From Limnephilus marmoratus (taxonomy: Eukaryota; Arthropoda; Insecta; Trichoptera; Limnephilidae), in the NCBI GenBank assembly GCA_917880885.1, contig OU862915.1, positions 41,424,676 to 41,488,675 of the forward strand: 64,000 bases of DNA, written 5' to 3'. Made by a program: the position numbers and the translations under genes. Each line of letters opens with the position of its first letter. The first letter of the stretch is position 1. The notes under the pieces are model-generated. The model did no database searches. It was not told where the DNA came from and saw only the letters and a list, made by a program, of their open reading frames with translations. Shown in pieces: positions 1 through 10,984 of this stretch.

Positions 1-1319
1 TTAACCCACCAGTCAAATTACAGGAAAAGCATTTTTTGTACAACGAACCCAAGAAATTTTATGATAACGGGTACATTTAGGAGATCGGAAACCTTAGATA
101 TCGAATGTATTGGAGCCTTTTTAGTTGCGGGAAAACACACTTGGATAACGATGGAAAATTTTATAATTAATATATTCAGTGGGAGGACGCGGAGACGAGG
201 GACACACTTGTCGGGGGATTTTCAACTATAGAATAACTATGTATGACGGCCGAGATGCCAAATTCGAGAAAAACGTACGAAAGGAAAATGAAAATGTATA
301 AAACAATGGAAAATTATTGTTATCAATTTCAGATAAAGCGGCGATATTAGAAAGCCGATTTTTAGAAGAAAATTTAATAAAAAATGGTGGTTGCGTTGGG
401 GGTGTAGAACATACGAGAGGATGGCTCGGTGTGCTAATTGCAATCTCAAAGGAAATACAATTAGTATTGTTAAGTGCCTGGGGTCGAGTAACAGTACCGG
501 ACACATTACGGATGATTTTATTCAACAAAAAGGATCGTTTTACGTCATTCGTGCCGTTGAATCACATAATTGAGCTTGGTTACTAACGAAGTGGACGCGG
601 GAAATGGTTGTCGATCCCACATGTATTTTGTTTTCAAAAACAATGGAGATTCGAACATGGGTTTTGTTAATACAAGGACTATTAACCATTAAGAAGGCAA
701 TAAAAATTAACACAGACCTTACGTAATATTTCCATTAAAAAAGGCCATAAAATTTTATGACCCTTAGATAAAATCAAAATTACGACCAGGTATGTAAAAA
801 TTGTAAAGTAAACAGATGTCAACGCGTATGATTCCTTTTAAATTGTGTGAAATGAGACGGATTATTGGGCGGGATTTGACCGAAGTAGTTAACTTGACAG
901 ATATTCCAGTGTGAAACAAAGGGGAAAGGAAGGAGATAAATTCTGGATCGTGTTGGGATAAATTGTTAAAAGCTAAGTGGGAGTCGAAATAACACTGCGA
1001 TAAGTTATTCAGGTAGTCTGGATGTTCTAATAAATTTCATATCGATGATAATTACCCGGTGGAATTGAAATTAAAACATTAGAACTTTGGTGAGTCTTTA
1101 CATTCTTTAAGCTTTTCCATGTTCCTACGAATAACCTGGCACTGATGAACGTGATATCAAGAAAGGGTAAGTAAATAACTAACCAATTTATTTGCATATG
1201 CATGTCACTTCACCCATTCGGATTGAAATGTTGCAAAACAAATACTTAACACATAATTTGATAGAAACGCATCACTTAATCAATTTTGGTAGCTTGGCGT
1301 ACTCGTAAAACAAACACCT
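1..1319. other. No recognisable gene
   Basis: AT-rich DNA. Short open frames around 226-586 on both strands overlap one another and match no family I know, so I treat them as chance. The + strand looks purine-rich, like 53-58 kb, which ends in the related long repeat. Confidence 0.5.
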
Positions 1320-3124
1320 ATCGCTTCCTTTCACTAGCATGATTAGGGTATGTTTGTATGACCTTCGAATCTAAAATTTCGATTGGAGTTTAATGTCATC
1401 CATTGACACAGTCACCTAGATTCCATTAACCAACAAACAAAACAAAGCATTAATGTCAAGGGACAAGTTTATCAATTATAGCTTACGACGAAATCTGCAG
1501 TCAATATGTGAAAGCAACATCGACGTTAAATTCACTGAATTCTAAACAACTTGATTATATTAAAGCGATCCCAATAGGTAGCATTGATTCAGTTTGCAAA
1601 ATTTCGCAAAGTAAAATACTGCGACTAGCTTCAAACTCAAAGAGAGCTCATCACAATTATTCAGGAGGTCATTGATGCAATGACAACTTACAAAGATACA
1701 ACATGATTTATCTCATTTTTAATTTTTTCTTATAGGAAGTAGGCATCCAAGAACCCATAAATACCCATAATCCTAAATGCCTTATACACGAAGAGCTAGT
1801 GAACTGATTTAAAAAACACTTGTGTTTAAATAACCATACACTCCTGAATCCTGAATTTGCTCTCGCATTTAAACTTCAAGGCTCCGGTATGTATTTATGA
1901 GCTAATCGGAAATGTATGTATCAACCATTGCGAAGGGAGGATTTTGATTCTGTGGCGGTATTGACGAGATGGGCATGCGGGGGAGAAGAAGGACGTATGC
2001 GGACAATACGCTGACGCGGCATCTAAAATCACAGGTTATTTGCATACCGTAAGTCCTTGTCGAACCATTTTATGTCAGCTAGTCAGAGGTGGAGTGTAAC
2101 GCTAGGTCGGTCACGTGGGAGGACGGATCTGCCTATCACAAGCTTACGCCACATTCGACGGATAGAGACATGATAAGGGAAGACATGAAATACCCCCTTC
2201 TAGACTCAGTAGAGTTAAATTCAATCCGGAGGAGACGGAAGTCGGAGTAAGACAGAACAACGGAGCAAGCGTACCTGGGAGAAACCGGTTTGTAATTGTT
2301 GTTCATCGGTCTTCACTTGGATAGCGGAGGAGCCGACTTTTCACAAAATATTTTATTTCCCTCCCCATATCCATCCATTCCTACTTTTCCAACAATTTTG
2401 CGAATACTAACCATGAATACAAAAAACATTATGTTAGGGGAGTTGCAGACAATGACTTCAATTGAGAAAACTGGACCCTCGAGTACGATCATCCTACATC
2501 GGTAAAGTAAAGTTTCTTTCTTGGAATGTTGAAATTTATTAACTGTTGTTTTATGTTATCGATGTAGCAGCGGTGATAGGAAGAATTAAATAAACAAACT
2601 AAATTCCTACGGAAATCAAGTAGACACGAAGTCTAAGGCGGGGCTAGTTTATCAAACTCAGTAAAGATACTTAAATAATAATAAGTAAATAGATCGGAAA
2701 ATTCTGACACTTTCTCTAAAAGAATCTAGGGGTTACCACACGTAATACATTATCTTTTTTACATATGTGTGCATATTAAGTGTGCAAACAGATGTAAATT
2801 CTAAACAACAAAAAAACACACAACGCAGAATACAGAAATAATGTGAACTAAAATCTTAAATCTTGATTACTGTGAGAAAAACGCAGGGATTTGAGAAAAT
2901 AGGGTAGGATTAGCTAGATTATAAAAGTATAGGGGTTTGAAAAATCACGAGCCTGAGGTAGAAACAAAACGGAAAGAGGATTAAGTCAGGCCAACATAGC
3001 TAGTGTTGTGGTCAGTAGGACATAAGGGTAGAATTATGAACGTGGCCACGAGATAGGAACTACGGGATTTGAACTACGAAATAGAAACTTAAAAAAGTAA
3101 ATTAACTAGGTAGGGTACATCACA
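1320..3124 (+). repeat. Long dispersed repeat, copy 1 (possible long LTR)
   Basis: This block aligns along nearly its whole length with 56040-57972 in the same orientation, with many substitutions and small indels (roughly 10% by eye). Landmarks in both copies include GATTAGGGTATGTT, CAAAGAGAGCTCATCAC, GAGCTAGTGA and a TAGGGT(A/T)CATCACA end. No coding potential is visible. Both copies end in CATCACA followed directly by ATTGGTGTCAAAAGCC, which resembles an LTR end followed by a primer-binding site, so a long LTR is a reasonable inference. Its exact 5' end is not resolved. Copy 2 has about 90 bp extra near 57000-57090. Confidence 0.8.
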
Positions 3125-3144
3125 ATTGGTGTCAAAAGCCCAGG
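3125..3144 (+). other. Primer-binding-site-like sequence
   Basis: ATTGGTGTCAAAAGCC directly follows the CATCACA end of the long repeat. The TGGTGTCA start resembles primer-binding sites seen next to LTRs of some Gypsy-like elements. The same arrangement occurs at 57973. This is inference from position and pattern; no internal retroelement coding sequence follows here. Confidence 0.35.
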
Positions 3145-3179
3145 AGTGTCGGACCATTACATGGGTTGCTAAACCATTC

Positions 3180-3442
3180 ATCCCATTGCGATGCAACTTT
3201 GGGGATTTGATGTTGGCATACCCGCGATGGTTTCTATATATAATAGTGAGCTCTGGTGTTATGAAAATATTTCCATTCACGAAACTTTAGGGAGTTGTTG
3301 TGCATACACCCGTGATGGTTTCTAAGTATAGTGGTGACCTCTGGTGTTTCCTTCATCTGATTGCGATGAACCTTTGCTGAATTATTGTGAGCACGCCCGC
3401 AAAGGTTTCCGTATATACTGGTGAGCTCTGGCATTAAGAAAT
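3180..3442. repeat. Imperfect tandem repeat, about three units of ~100 bp
   Basis: Three consecutive units share the order 'ATTGCGATG(A/C)A', '(C/T)(A/G)(C/T)CCGC(G/A)', 'GGTTTC(T/C)(A/G)TATATA' and 'GTGA(G/C)CTCTGG(T/C)(G/A)TT'. Units start near 3181, 3280 and 3355; the middle one is shortened. No function is apparent. It begins just after the end of the long repeat. Confidence 0.7.
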
Positions 3443-3499
3443 TTGTATAAAAAATTACAATAGTTGGCATGCGAGCTGTTTGGAAACTGAATACACCGG

Positions 3500-3690
3500 G
3501 ACTGAATTTATGGCACGTGGGAGGGGGAGGAGAATTCGGGAGGATGGTTCGCGGGACGGGGAAAGCGGGAGAGGGGAGTGGGGAGAAGGAAGGCAGTGAA
3601 GGCGGAATGGGAAAGCGTGAGGGAAAGGGAACGCGGGAGAAGAAGCCGTGGCGGAAGGGGAATGGGACGAATGGGAAAGGACATGCAGTG
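3500..3690 (+). repeat. G-rich purine tract
   Basis: About 190 bp dominated by GGGA, GGAA and GAGG on the + strand. It leaves long open frames on both strands (the - strand reads as Pro/Ser/Phe-rich) that are composition artefacts, not a gene. Confidence 0.7.
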
Positions 3691-5340
3691 AGAAACAATA
3701 TCTTTTTAGTTTTTTATAAAAACATTGTGTTTGATTTACAGAAAGCTTTCTCCATTTACACGTTTTTGGTTTCCGTAATAATAAAACTGTGGTTACATAC
3801 ACTGCATATAATTTAAAATATATTTCGGTTTTACATTGAACGCATTTGCTCTAAAAATCAGAGCCAAGAAACTGCATGTCAATCTAATACCTCTTTCTAT
3901 GGAAATTGACACTTCACTCGAATGTACAACAGTCTAAAATTACATTTTTCTCGCAATTGTGCATTCAATGTTGAAAGAGTGAGATATTTTATTGCAAATT
4001 TGATTCCGATATGAGATATTATTACGTGTCAGGGACCGACTTTCGCATAAAATGAATACTAAGTGCAATTCCAGAGGGAAGAGATCGAGTGGGCCGCCCC
4101 CATAAGGTGAAGGTGACGAAAGCAACCTGAGAGGCTGTGCGAGGAGGGGCTGGATCTGCAAAGGACGTAGGTCGCTAAAGAAGCCCAGAACAGAGAAGCC
4201 AGGAGGCATTTTGTCAAACAATCGCTCCCTAGATGAGGTGAAATTTATTTATTTATTTATTTGTTTAAAGACATACACAGTACATAAGTTTATAAGTTAT
4301 AAGGAATATTAAATTAAATTATTACATGGTAGAGTACCTATTATGTTAAGTCCATAAAATACCATTAAATAATTTCGACTGGGATTTGAGCAGTTCTTAA
4401 AACTTAACCCTTCGAATAATAAGAAAATAATTTTCTGTCAACTTTTGCCTGTCAAAGTTTGCGCGCAAAATTCCTGGTTCTTCCCATGCATTTTAAATGT
4501 TCCTATTTATTAGTTTTTTTTAACGCTTTTGCAAAAATAAAAATTGTTCTAAAATTAAGATAGAATAATCTTTCCCATATGCTTATTAGAAATCAATATT
4601 TTTGTTTATAAATATTAAAATTTTAATATTGGAAATGTAAATTGGCTAAAAAATGCATACCTGCGAATATTTGAATTAAAGTAATTAAAATGGAATAAAC
4701 TTCAAATTTTAAATTCAGTCTCCTTTTCTAAACAAAATTTGTAATAAAACTGTCACCTCACTTTTTATCACTTTCATACAATTTTATTTTAAAATTAAAT
4801 GTGGGTTACGTCACAAATAGGCGCAAAATCAAACCGTCACTTTTGATCAGGTTTGTAAAATATCTGAACAACCTAGCTCATATAATTCTAAGACAATGAG
4901 AAGCATTATTTCTTTCCGTTTCTAACATAATAGAAATCACAAATATTCGCATTACAGAAAGAGAGATATCTAACTTTTAATAATGCACGGTCGCTCTGGG
5001 ACAATCTGGGTCTCCTGTTATTATAACGGCATATGATGTTTTGGGACAACTTGGGTCTCCTGTGATTAAACGGGTTAACTAATGAATGAATGAGGAGAGT
5101 AATATAAAGAAAAAGTGTATGTAGATAAAGAGACAATTTTTAGAACAAGAATTACATGCTCACCAATAGTAATTAAAGTTAGTTAGTGAGTTAAGATCAT
5201 AAAGTATGTATATGAAACTAGCGCAGACTTATAAAAAATTAATTTTTCGAAGAAAACTTCTTCTAAAAGGTTGTTACTTTGTGATGTCATTATTTATTTA
5301 TTAAAAGAAAATAACTTAGTTTACATCACTTTATTTTTTT
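3691..5340. other. No recognisable gene
   Basis: AT-rich sequence with an (ATTT)n stretch at about 4244-4261. A locally GC-richer block at 4075-4215 gives a 93-codon - strand frame without known motifs. Near 4990-5080 a ~50-bp unit carrying GGGACAA(T/C)(C/T)TGGGTCTCCTGT occurs twice in tandem. Confidence 0.5.
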
Positions 5341-5357
5341 TTATATTTTATACTATC

Positions 5358-5390
5358 AACATGTTTCGTGAACCATGTTCACTTCTTCAG
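5358..5390 (-). ncRNA. Hammerhead-ribozyme-like motif, Penelope copy A
   Basis: On the - strand the order is CTGAAGA, then a stem II hairpin GTGAAC-ATG-GTTCAC with six perfect pairs, then GAAACATGTT. This gives the CUGANGA and GAAA cores, a self-complementary ACATGT mini stem III and a permitted cleavage-site nucleotide (U17). Hammerheads with a minimal stem III in Penelope-like terminal repeats are established. Stem I is weak here (two clear pairs next to the core), so activity is uncertain. Confidence 0.65.
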
Positions 5391-5429
5391 GAATAAAAGT
5401 ATACTAAAGTTAAAAAATTAATTATAGAT

Positions 5430-6029
5430 TACATATGGAGAGAAGAAATTGAAGGAGGGGAAGGGTTGACAATGGTGAGAGTTTCGAAGAATTGGGGATT
5501 ACCAAGCTATTAGAAGTAAAAGGCCGGTTAAGTGGGAAGATATTTAAAACAGGGTTAACAAAAATTTTTTGCTTATTAATTATGTCAGCTTTGGAATTTA
5601 CATTTTTTCTTATTTCTAAAATTTCTAAATTATTTATTTGCGATGTTTTATATCCTGTATGTAATATTTGAAGACCTGAATTTATGTCAAAGCTATGATC
5701 ATATATTATGTTAATCAATGGTCTGCGAACTCAGAATCGCTATTGCCATTTAGTGCTCTGAGGTGCTCTTTAACCCTATTCTCAAAGTTTCTATAAGTTC
5801 TACCTATATAAAACGAACTACAATCATTACAATTGAGTTTGCAAACCCCCGATTTTTTTGTTTTAATTTCTTTATCTTCATTGTTGAGTATATTTTTCTT
5901 CAATTTGTTATTTGTGTAAAACGCTGGTTGAATAGTACCGGGAATATTTTTACTAATAATTTTTGACGTATCGTTGTCGACAAATAAAATTCTACGCCAA
6001 TGTTTATTGTTATCTTTAGAAATAGGGTA
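5430..6029 (-). pseudogene. Penelope-like GIY-YIG endonuclease fragment (copy A)
   Basis: Reading leftwards from about 6029, an open stretch runs through HWRRILFVDNDTS, then QPAFYTNNKLKK, then SGVCKLNCNDCSSFYIG, the GIY-YIG core with its Cys pair. It continues as RVKEHLRALNG and, after a frame change near 5716, LEILEIRKNVNSK. This order (a connector, then Cys-rich GIY-YIG, then an H-rich segment) is that of the endonuclease of Penelope-like elements. The reverse transcriptase part is absent because of 5' truncation. The frameshift near 5716 makes it a pseudogene. GIY-YIG nucleases nick target DNA to prime reverse transcription; that role is known for the family, not shown here. Confidence 0.75.
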
Positions 6030-6062
6030 AATATATAATTTGAAAAAATTATATATTTATAC

Positions 6063-6479
6063 ATGCCAAATAATGTACAACCAGCTTTTTATACAAACAA
6101 CAAATTAAAAAATTATATATTAAATAATAAGGATAAATGTGATTTTTTGAACAAATCTGGGGTTTATAAATTAATTTGTAATGATTGTAACTTTTTTTAT
6201 ATTGGAAAAACTTCTAGAAATTTTAACATTCGAGTTAAGGAACATATAAGATGTTTAAATAATAATAATTATTCTGAATTTGCCAACCATATTTTGGAAA
6301 CAAGTCATTCTTTTGATATTAATACAGGTCTTAAAATTTTACATACTAACACTACGGGCATACAATTGTATAATTTAGAAATTTTAGAAATTAGAAAAAG
6401 CATTAATAGTAAATTAAATATTATAAATAACCAAACCTTTTTTAAAAATAGCCATCTTTTAAATTTATTTTCTTATTAA
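6063..6479 (+). CDS. Penelope-like GIY-YIG endonuclease domain, truncated
   Basis: This 138-codon open frame is the C-terminal end of a Penelope-like polyprotein. QPAFYTNNKLKN (about residues 6-18) is shared with copy A. The GIY-YIG core SGVYKLICNDCNFFYIGKT lies at about 32-50, with the Cys pair in CNDC, then FNIRVKEHI (about 54-62) and a His-bearing NHILETSHSF segment (about 75-84). The frame ends at a stop in AT-rich sequence, which looks like a natural C-terminus. The upstream reverse transcriptase is missing, so the first Met is only the first ATG after the truncation, not a true start. No promoter is evident; I infer an immobile remnant. Confidence 0.75.
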   Translation: MPNNVQPAFYTNNKLKNYILNNKDKCDFLNKSGVYKLICNDCNFFYIGKTSRNFNIRVKEHIRCLNNNNYSEFANHILETSHSFDINTGLKILHTNTTGIQLYNLEILEIRKSINSKLNIINNQTFFKNSHLLNLFSY

Positions 6480-6747
6480 TACTTACAACTAATTATAATT
6501 ATTGATTTTTTGATTTAGACTAATTATTTTAATTAATTATTCTTAAAAAAAAAAATATTATTTAAATGCAATTATCTAAATGCAATTTTATTTTTCCTTA
6601 AAATAATTTTTAAATTTAATTTTGTATAACTATTTTTATGATTAGTAAGTAATTAATCACCTCTACTTTTTAATATTTTGTCTATGTTATAATTTATTTT
6701 AATTTGTCTTTACTTGTTTTTCATTTATTGAATCATAGTAACTTATC

Positions 6748-6780
6748 CTGATGAAGACAACATTGTTGTCGAAGCATGTT
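6748..6780 (+). ncRNA. Hammerhead-ribozyme-like motif, Penelope copy B
   Basis: CTGATGA is followed by stem II GACAAC-ATT-GTTGTC (six perfect pairs), GAA, and GCATGT then T. Flanking TATC and GATA can pair as a four-base stem I. The usual A15.1 is G here, pairing as G-U in the mini stem III. Position downstream of a GIY-YIG frame fits a Penelope terminal repeat. Confidence 0.6.
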
Positions 6781-6800
6781 GATATTGTTTTAAATATAGT

Positions 6801-8308
6801 GGTTTTATACAAAGTAATAAGTTATTCATTATATGAAAAATGATGCCACAAAATAAATTTGCGAAGTTTGAAGAAGTGAAAAAATTCTGTTTAATTTTTT
6901 TATTTAGTATTTCATCTATCAAATTAGAAGAATATCCATTATTAATTGCTATTTGTACATTTGTACTATCGTGGTTCGAGAACACAACAGAATGGAATTT
7001 GCAGGAAAACACTTTTTGTTCTTCTTTAGCACAATTTATTTAATACAGAAAAAAAATACAAATACAAAGGGTCTATTGTCCTTTGCTTGGGTGATCTCCA
7101 CGATCCCACCACACTGACAAATATCGAAGTCTCCACCTTGATATCTCTACCGTCAGTTCTTTAGAACACTGAACTGTAGGTACAACATGTACCTCCCAGC
7201 TCCAGTTCAATTACACAACTTACTGTAGGTACCTATGTACCTGCAGTACGTTCAACTATATAACTAACTCTCCATATTTAAAGTGAGACATACAATAAAA
7301 AATTAAATGGTTCATGGAGAAATGCTCAGAACTGAGATTAAAAACATTCCCAAACCTCGGATTTTTAAATCTAACACACAGAAAACAATAAAATTACTTT
7401 AACTACTTAATTACTTTACTTACTTTAATTACTTTAAAAGTCGGCCACAACTAATAAAACTACGTCTTAAACATTAGGGATTAACAAATATTGTGAATTT
7501 TTATTACCAGAAAGGTTCCTATTATTAGATAAAAAATACCGCCAACGAACACTTCTCCTTGGGGGTGACATAAACATTTTGAAAATAATAAAACTTTGTT
7601 CCAAATTTGCAAAGGAATGTCTCCATATAATACGAGCCATAAACATAATAGTTACTTTCAAGGTACCTTGCTTGTGAAGAAATCGTGGTAAAATTTTATT
7701 TGCGTATTTTAAAAGGAGAAACCACGCATAACAAAAATGACTAAAATAACATGAATGATACGAATAATAATTTTATTGTGATTAAATAGAAAAAAATCGC
7801 TTTCTGGAAGGAACAGTCTCGAATAAACTATATAGGTATATAACTTTAGTAAAGTTGTTTATGTTTATTTTGTTATGTCGAACGGTAAATTTAATATTTT
7901 GAAAGCCAAGACTCCTGGGTCAAAAATATGTTTTCATATATACTTGGACGATGGTTTTCATAAATAATTTTAACTTCACAAATCCCTGAATAATAATATT
8001 CCGTGATTTTTCACGCGTTACAAATGATTGTTTTGAGTATTGTCATTATAAAATAATACACAATGTTACAAATAACCAAATTGGTATGAAATGCCCTTAT
8101 TATTTATAATTGGTTTGTTTTTCCAAAAACTGTTAAAAGCATTGATGATTTTCTATTGAGCCTTTATTCACGCAAAATAATATTCGTTATAAAGAGTTGA
8201 GGTCTATATTGATTAATTGAATTGTGCTATCAAATAAAATATGACAAAAGAAAATATTTGGACATGGCTGTTCGTGTGTTGTGCCAATTATTCGGTAATT
8301 ATAAATAA
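6801..8308. other. No recognisable gene
   Basis: AT-rich unique-looking sequence with simple ACTTTAATT-type runs around 7385-7440. Short frames (for example 7467-7661 on the - strand) have no known motif. Confidence 0.5.
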
Positions 8309-9270
8309 ACAAAAAATTTAACAAAACAAAAAAACGACTTCAAAAAATGCACTAAAAAGTAAAAAAATAATTTCGTATTCTTCAACAACTTCATAATCAA
8401 CTTACTTTTTCTACTCATCAATATGTACATAGGTACGATTGTTATTTTTGGAGTCGGTATCAGCCAAGGTAGGTTTGTAAATACATATTATATAGTTATA
8501 GGTGTGATGTGCTTGTATCGCACGTGCGACTTGACGAGGCGACAGCGGGGCTGCGGCGTGAGGGGAGCTGTCAAGTGAACACGCCGCCCGGGTACCTTTG
8601 CTGACAACGACTCCAAAAATAACAATCGTACCTACATATTGACGAGTAGAAAAAGTAAGTTGATTATGAAGTTGTAGAAGAATGCGAAATTATTTTTTTT
8701 ACTTTTTAGTGCATTTTTTGAAGTCGTTTTTTTGTTTTGTTAAACTTTTTGTTTATTTTTTGATTTTTAGTGAATCTGAAGTACACTAACTAATTCGATT
8801 AAGATTCGGCCGATATGAGACAGACATAATTTGACCATAACGACGTTAGGGTCAAATTAAGAGATTCGGCCGAGAATCGTTAATTTGCTCCTAAGAATTG
8901 AAGAGTTCCGTTACTTTGTCATGGATCCCATAATCAGAACCTAACCAAACTCTCATCAAACTTCCCTTAAAGTACATCCTTTCCAATAAAAAAAGAATCA
9001 TCGAAATCGGTTAGCGTGATATTGAGTTATTCGTCCATTTGTCACGCACATACTTGTTGCAAATTTAAGACTTATATGATTTTCTCATGGATGTCATTGT
9101 CAAAACTGGACCAAATTAAAATGGGACCACGAAGAAAGCACCAGCTTTCAAATAAAAAAAGAATCATCAATATCGGTTCACCCACTCAAAAGTTCTGAGG
9201 TAACAAACATAAAAAAAAAAAAAAAAAAATACAGTCGAATTGAGAACCTCCTCCTTTTCGAAGTCGTTTA
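8309..9270. mobile_element. Foldback-type repeat family F, copy 1
   Basis: Left arm (about 8309-8464) and right arm (about 8600-8762) are long near-perfect inverted repeats of roughly 150 bp, running from AACGACTTCAAAAAATGC to TTTTTGGAGTCGGTATCAGC and back. A GC-rich spacer of ~135 bp separates them. A ~500-bp tail follows and ends in CTTTTCGAAGTCGTTTA, itself an inverted copy of the element's start. No coding capacity. I infer a non-autonomous DNA element; the family is not named from the sequence. Confidence 0.75.
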
Positions 9271-9405
9271 ATGAAAAGCATTTGAGTAGGTATGAATATT
9301 GTATGAAATCCAAACAAAGAGCTTTTTATCGTGAAATAAAATACTTTAATTAAAATATTGTCAATTTGGTAGGCGCATATTGGTACAGCAGCCCCGAGTA
9401 CCATT

Positions 9406-9655
9406 TATTGGCATAATTAACACCTGTGTAGATCACCCAGAGTGGGTCGCTACATTTAGTGATTTAGCAGGGGTTTCCAGGTTAATGAGGTGAGGTTTGT
9501 TTCGGTCTTGGCAGTGTTTGCCCGTCTACTAAGTGGTGGGCCGGACCTAATCTAGACATCTCCATCCAGAATCTCTCGACCTATTGGCTTGCACTCCAGT
9601 GTAAATTTGGATTCATTTGTCCGTCACTACTGGACACATTGACTCTCAAATTCAT
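9406..9655 (+). mobile_element. SINE family S2, body fragment
   Basis: Matches the body of the S2 SINE at 39818-40432 and 41600-42035: 'GATCACCC.GAGTGGGTCGCTA', 'GGTGAGGTTTGT', 'GTCCGTCACT.CTGGACACA'. The tRNA-like head and tail are missing. It abuts a diverged S1 SINE. Confidence 0.65.
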
Positions 9656-9965
9656 AACCGTACAGGAAGTGAGGAGGGGGAAAAGATGAGTTAGATAAAA
9701 GTGGGAAAGCATCTGCCTATTAAGAAGTGGTCTCTAAACATAGCTAAAGCCCTTTAAATTAAATTTTCAATTCTGACTGTTGATATTTCACCGGGGCGAT
9801 ACAGAAAGTATCTACCGCCCTGGAACGTGTCTCAATTGTGCTATATTACATAATATATATAGTTTTAAGTGAATAAATTGTGAAATAAAAAAAATTCTTG
9901 AGCAAGCCGCAACCTCCGGATTCATAATCAATGATCGTAACCTCTCAACTACGGAGGACGTCAAT
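9656..9965 (-). mobile_element. SINE family S1, diverged copy
   Basis: Aligns with the S1 copies at 58530-58924 and 62892-63287, in the orientation of the former: the motifs GGGCGATAC(A/T)GA(A/G)AGTATCT and TGAATAAATTGTGAAATA are shared. The tRNA-like head (about 9895-9960) is strongly diverged. Confidence 0.6.
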
Positions 9966-10984
9966 GTTAAGTTTTACTAGTTTCTTTCCCTAAAAAGGAT
10001 CTCCCTACCAAATATGGTATATTATGCCACGAGAAAGATTCGAACGCTTCTTATATGCATCTAATGTAATATATATATCAAAGATTCCATCTGCCAACAT
10101 TTTTTATATATTTTTAGAAAATGTTTCATTTCTTATCGCCGAAGAATTCTTGTGGAAGAATTTCATGGAACCAAAGGCTTGTTCTATGGAAATACCAGGA
10201 ATTTGGATACCCATACAGATTGTTATGCTTTGAATTTGCCTACAGAATGGATTTTTTTACGATAATATAAGGGAGTTCTGACTTCCTCCCAAAAATTATT
10301 CTTGATAAAACGAACAAAGCGTTGAGTTTTAGCTCAAAGAAAGCCATTTCCATTTCGTATAATTTAACAAGTGCCATTTTGAATCAGAATAATACTTCAA
10401 TATTGTACCGACCCTCATGAAGGGAATTCATCTATTATTGTTTCCTGCATAATAAATGTAAAAAAAATAAACCATATTGATAAAATCGTTATTTGAAGGC
10501 ATGCTTTAATTAAAAGCAAATGTTGATTGTATGACTTTACTGTAATTATAACTCCACCCAGATGTTTCTACTTTCACTTATTATTTAGTCGTAGGTACTT
10601 TTAAGCGAGTCGACGGGAAAATGCTGTGGAAGAAGATGTCCAAGTATGAAGTGAATACAAATCTCATACAGACTATTGCGTCTCTGTATGAGTAAATCGT
10701 TGCAGATATGTTATATATATTACGACTCAACAAATTTTGTTGTAATATTGTGCAGGAATAGATAACATATATTTATAAACGTTTTACAAATAACAAAGAT
10801 AAAATTCGTTAAACAACTTCAACATGAAGAAAACAAGAGATGTGTAGGTATTTACATTTTTTTCCAAGTTTTTTAAAACTACCGATATTTAAAATTGGGT
10901 GGTCACACTGGTCACATTTGGTTAAAACTTTCGTCTCAGGACAGGAACTTTTATGTTTTATAACGATAATATAACAAGCACGGC
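9966..10984. other. No recognisable gene
   Basis: AT-rich. A 69-codon + frame at 10024-10233 and a 73-codon - frame at 10809-11030 (with CDQC) match nothing I recognise; the latter runs into the LINE below. Confidence 0.45.

Larger units (their letters stand above)
5350..6035 (-). mobile_element. Penelope-like element, 5'-truncated copy A
   Basis: On the - strand a Penelope-type C-terminal region (GIY-YIG endonuclease) is followed by a hammerhead-like motif in the position expected for the element's terminal repeat. It lies head-to-head with copy B at 6060-6800, joined through about 25 bp of AT-rich near-palindrome at 6030-6060. The two protein segments clearly differ, so these are two related families or old diverged copies rather than one recent inverted duplication. 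Confidence 0.75.
6060..6800 (+). mobile_element. Penelope-like element, 5'-truncated copy B
   Basis: A + strand element carrying the C-terminal GIY-YIG frame, about 270 bp of AT-rich 3' sequence, and a hammerhead-like motif at 6748-6780. It faces copy A head to head. Confidence 0.75.

Noticed and set aside
3234..3816. Antiparallel frames of 115-154 codons rich in Pro/Ser/Phe or Gly/Glu
   Set aside because: Created by the G-rich purine tract and the tandem repeat.
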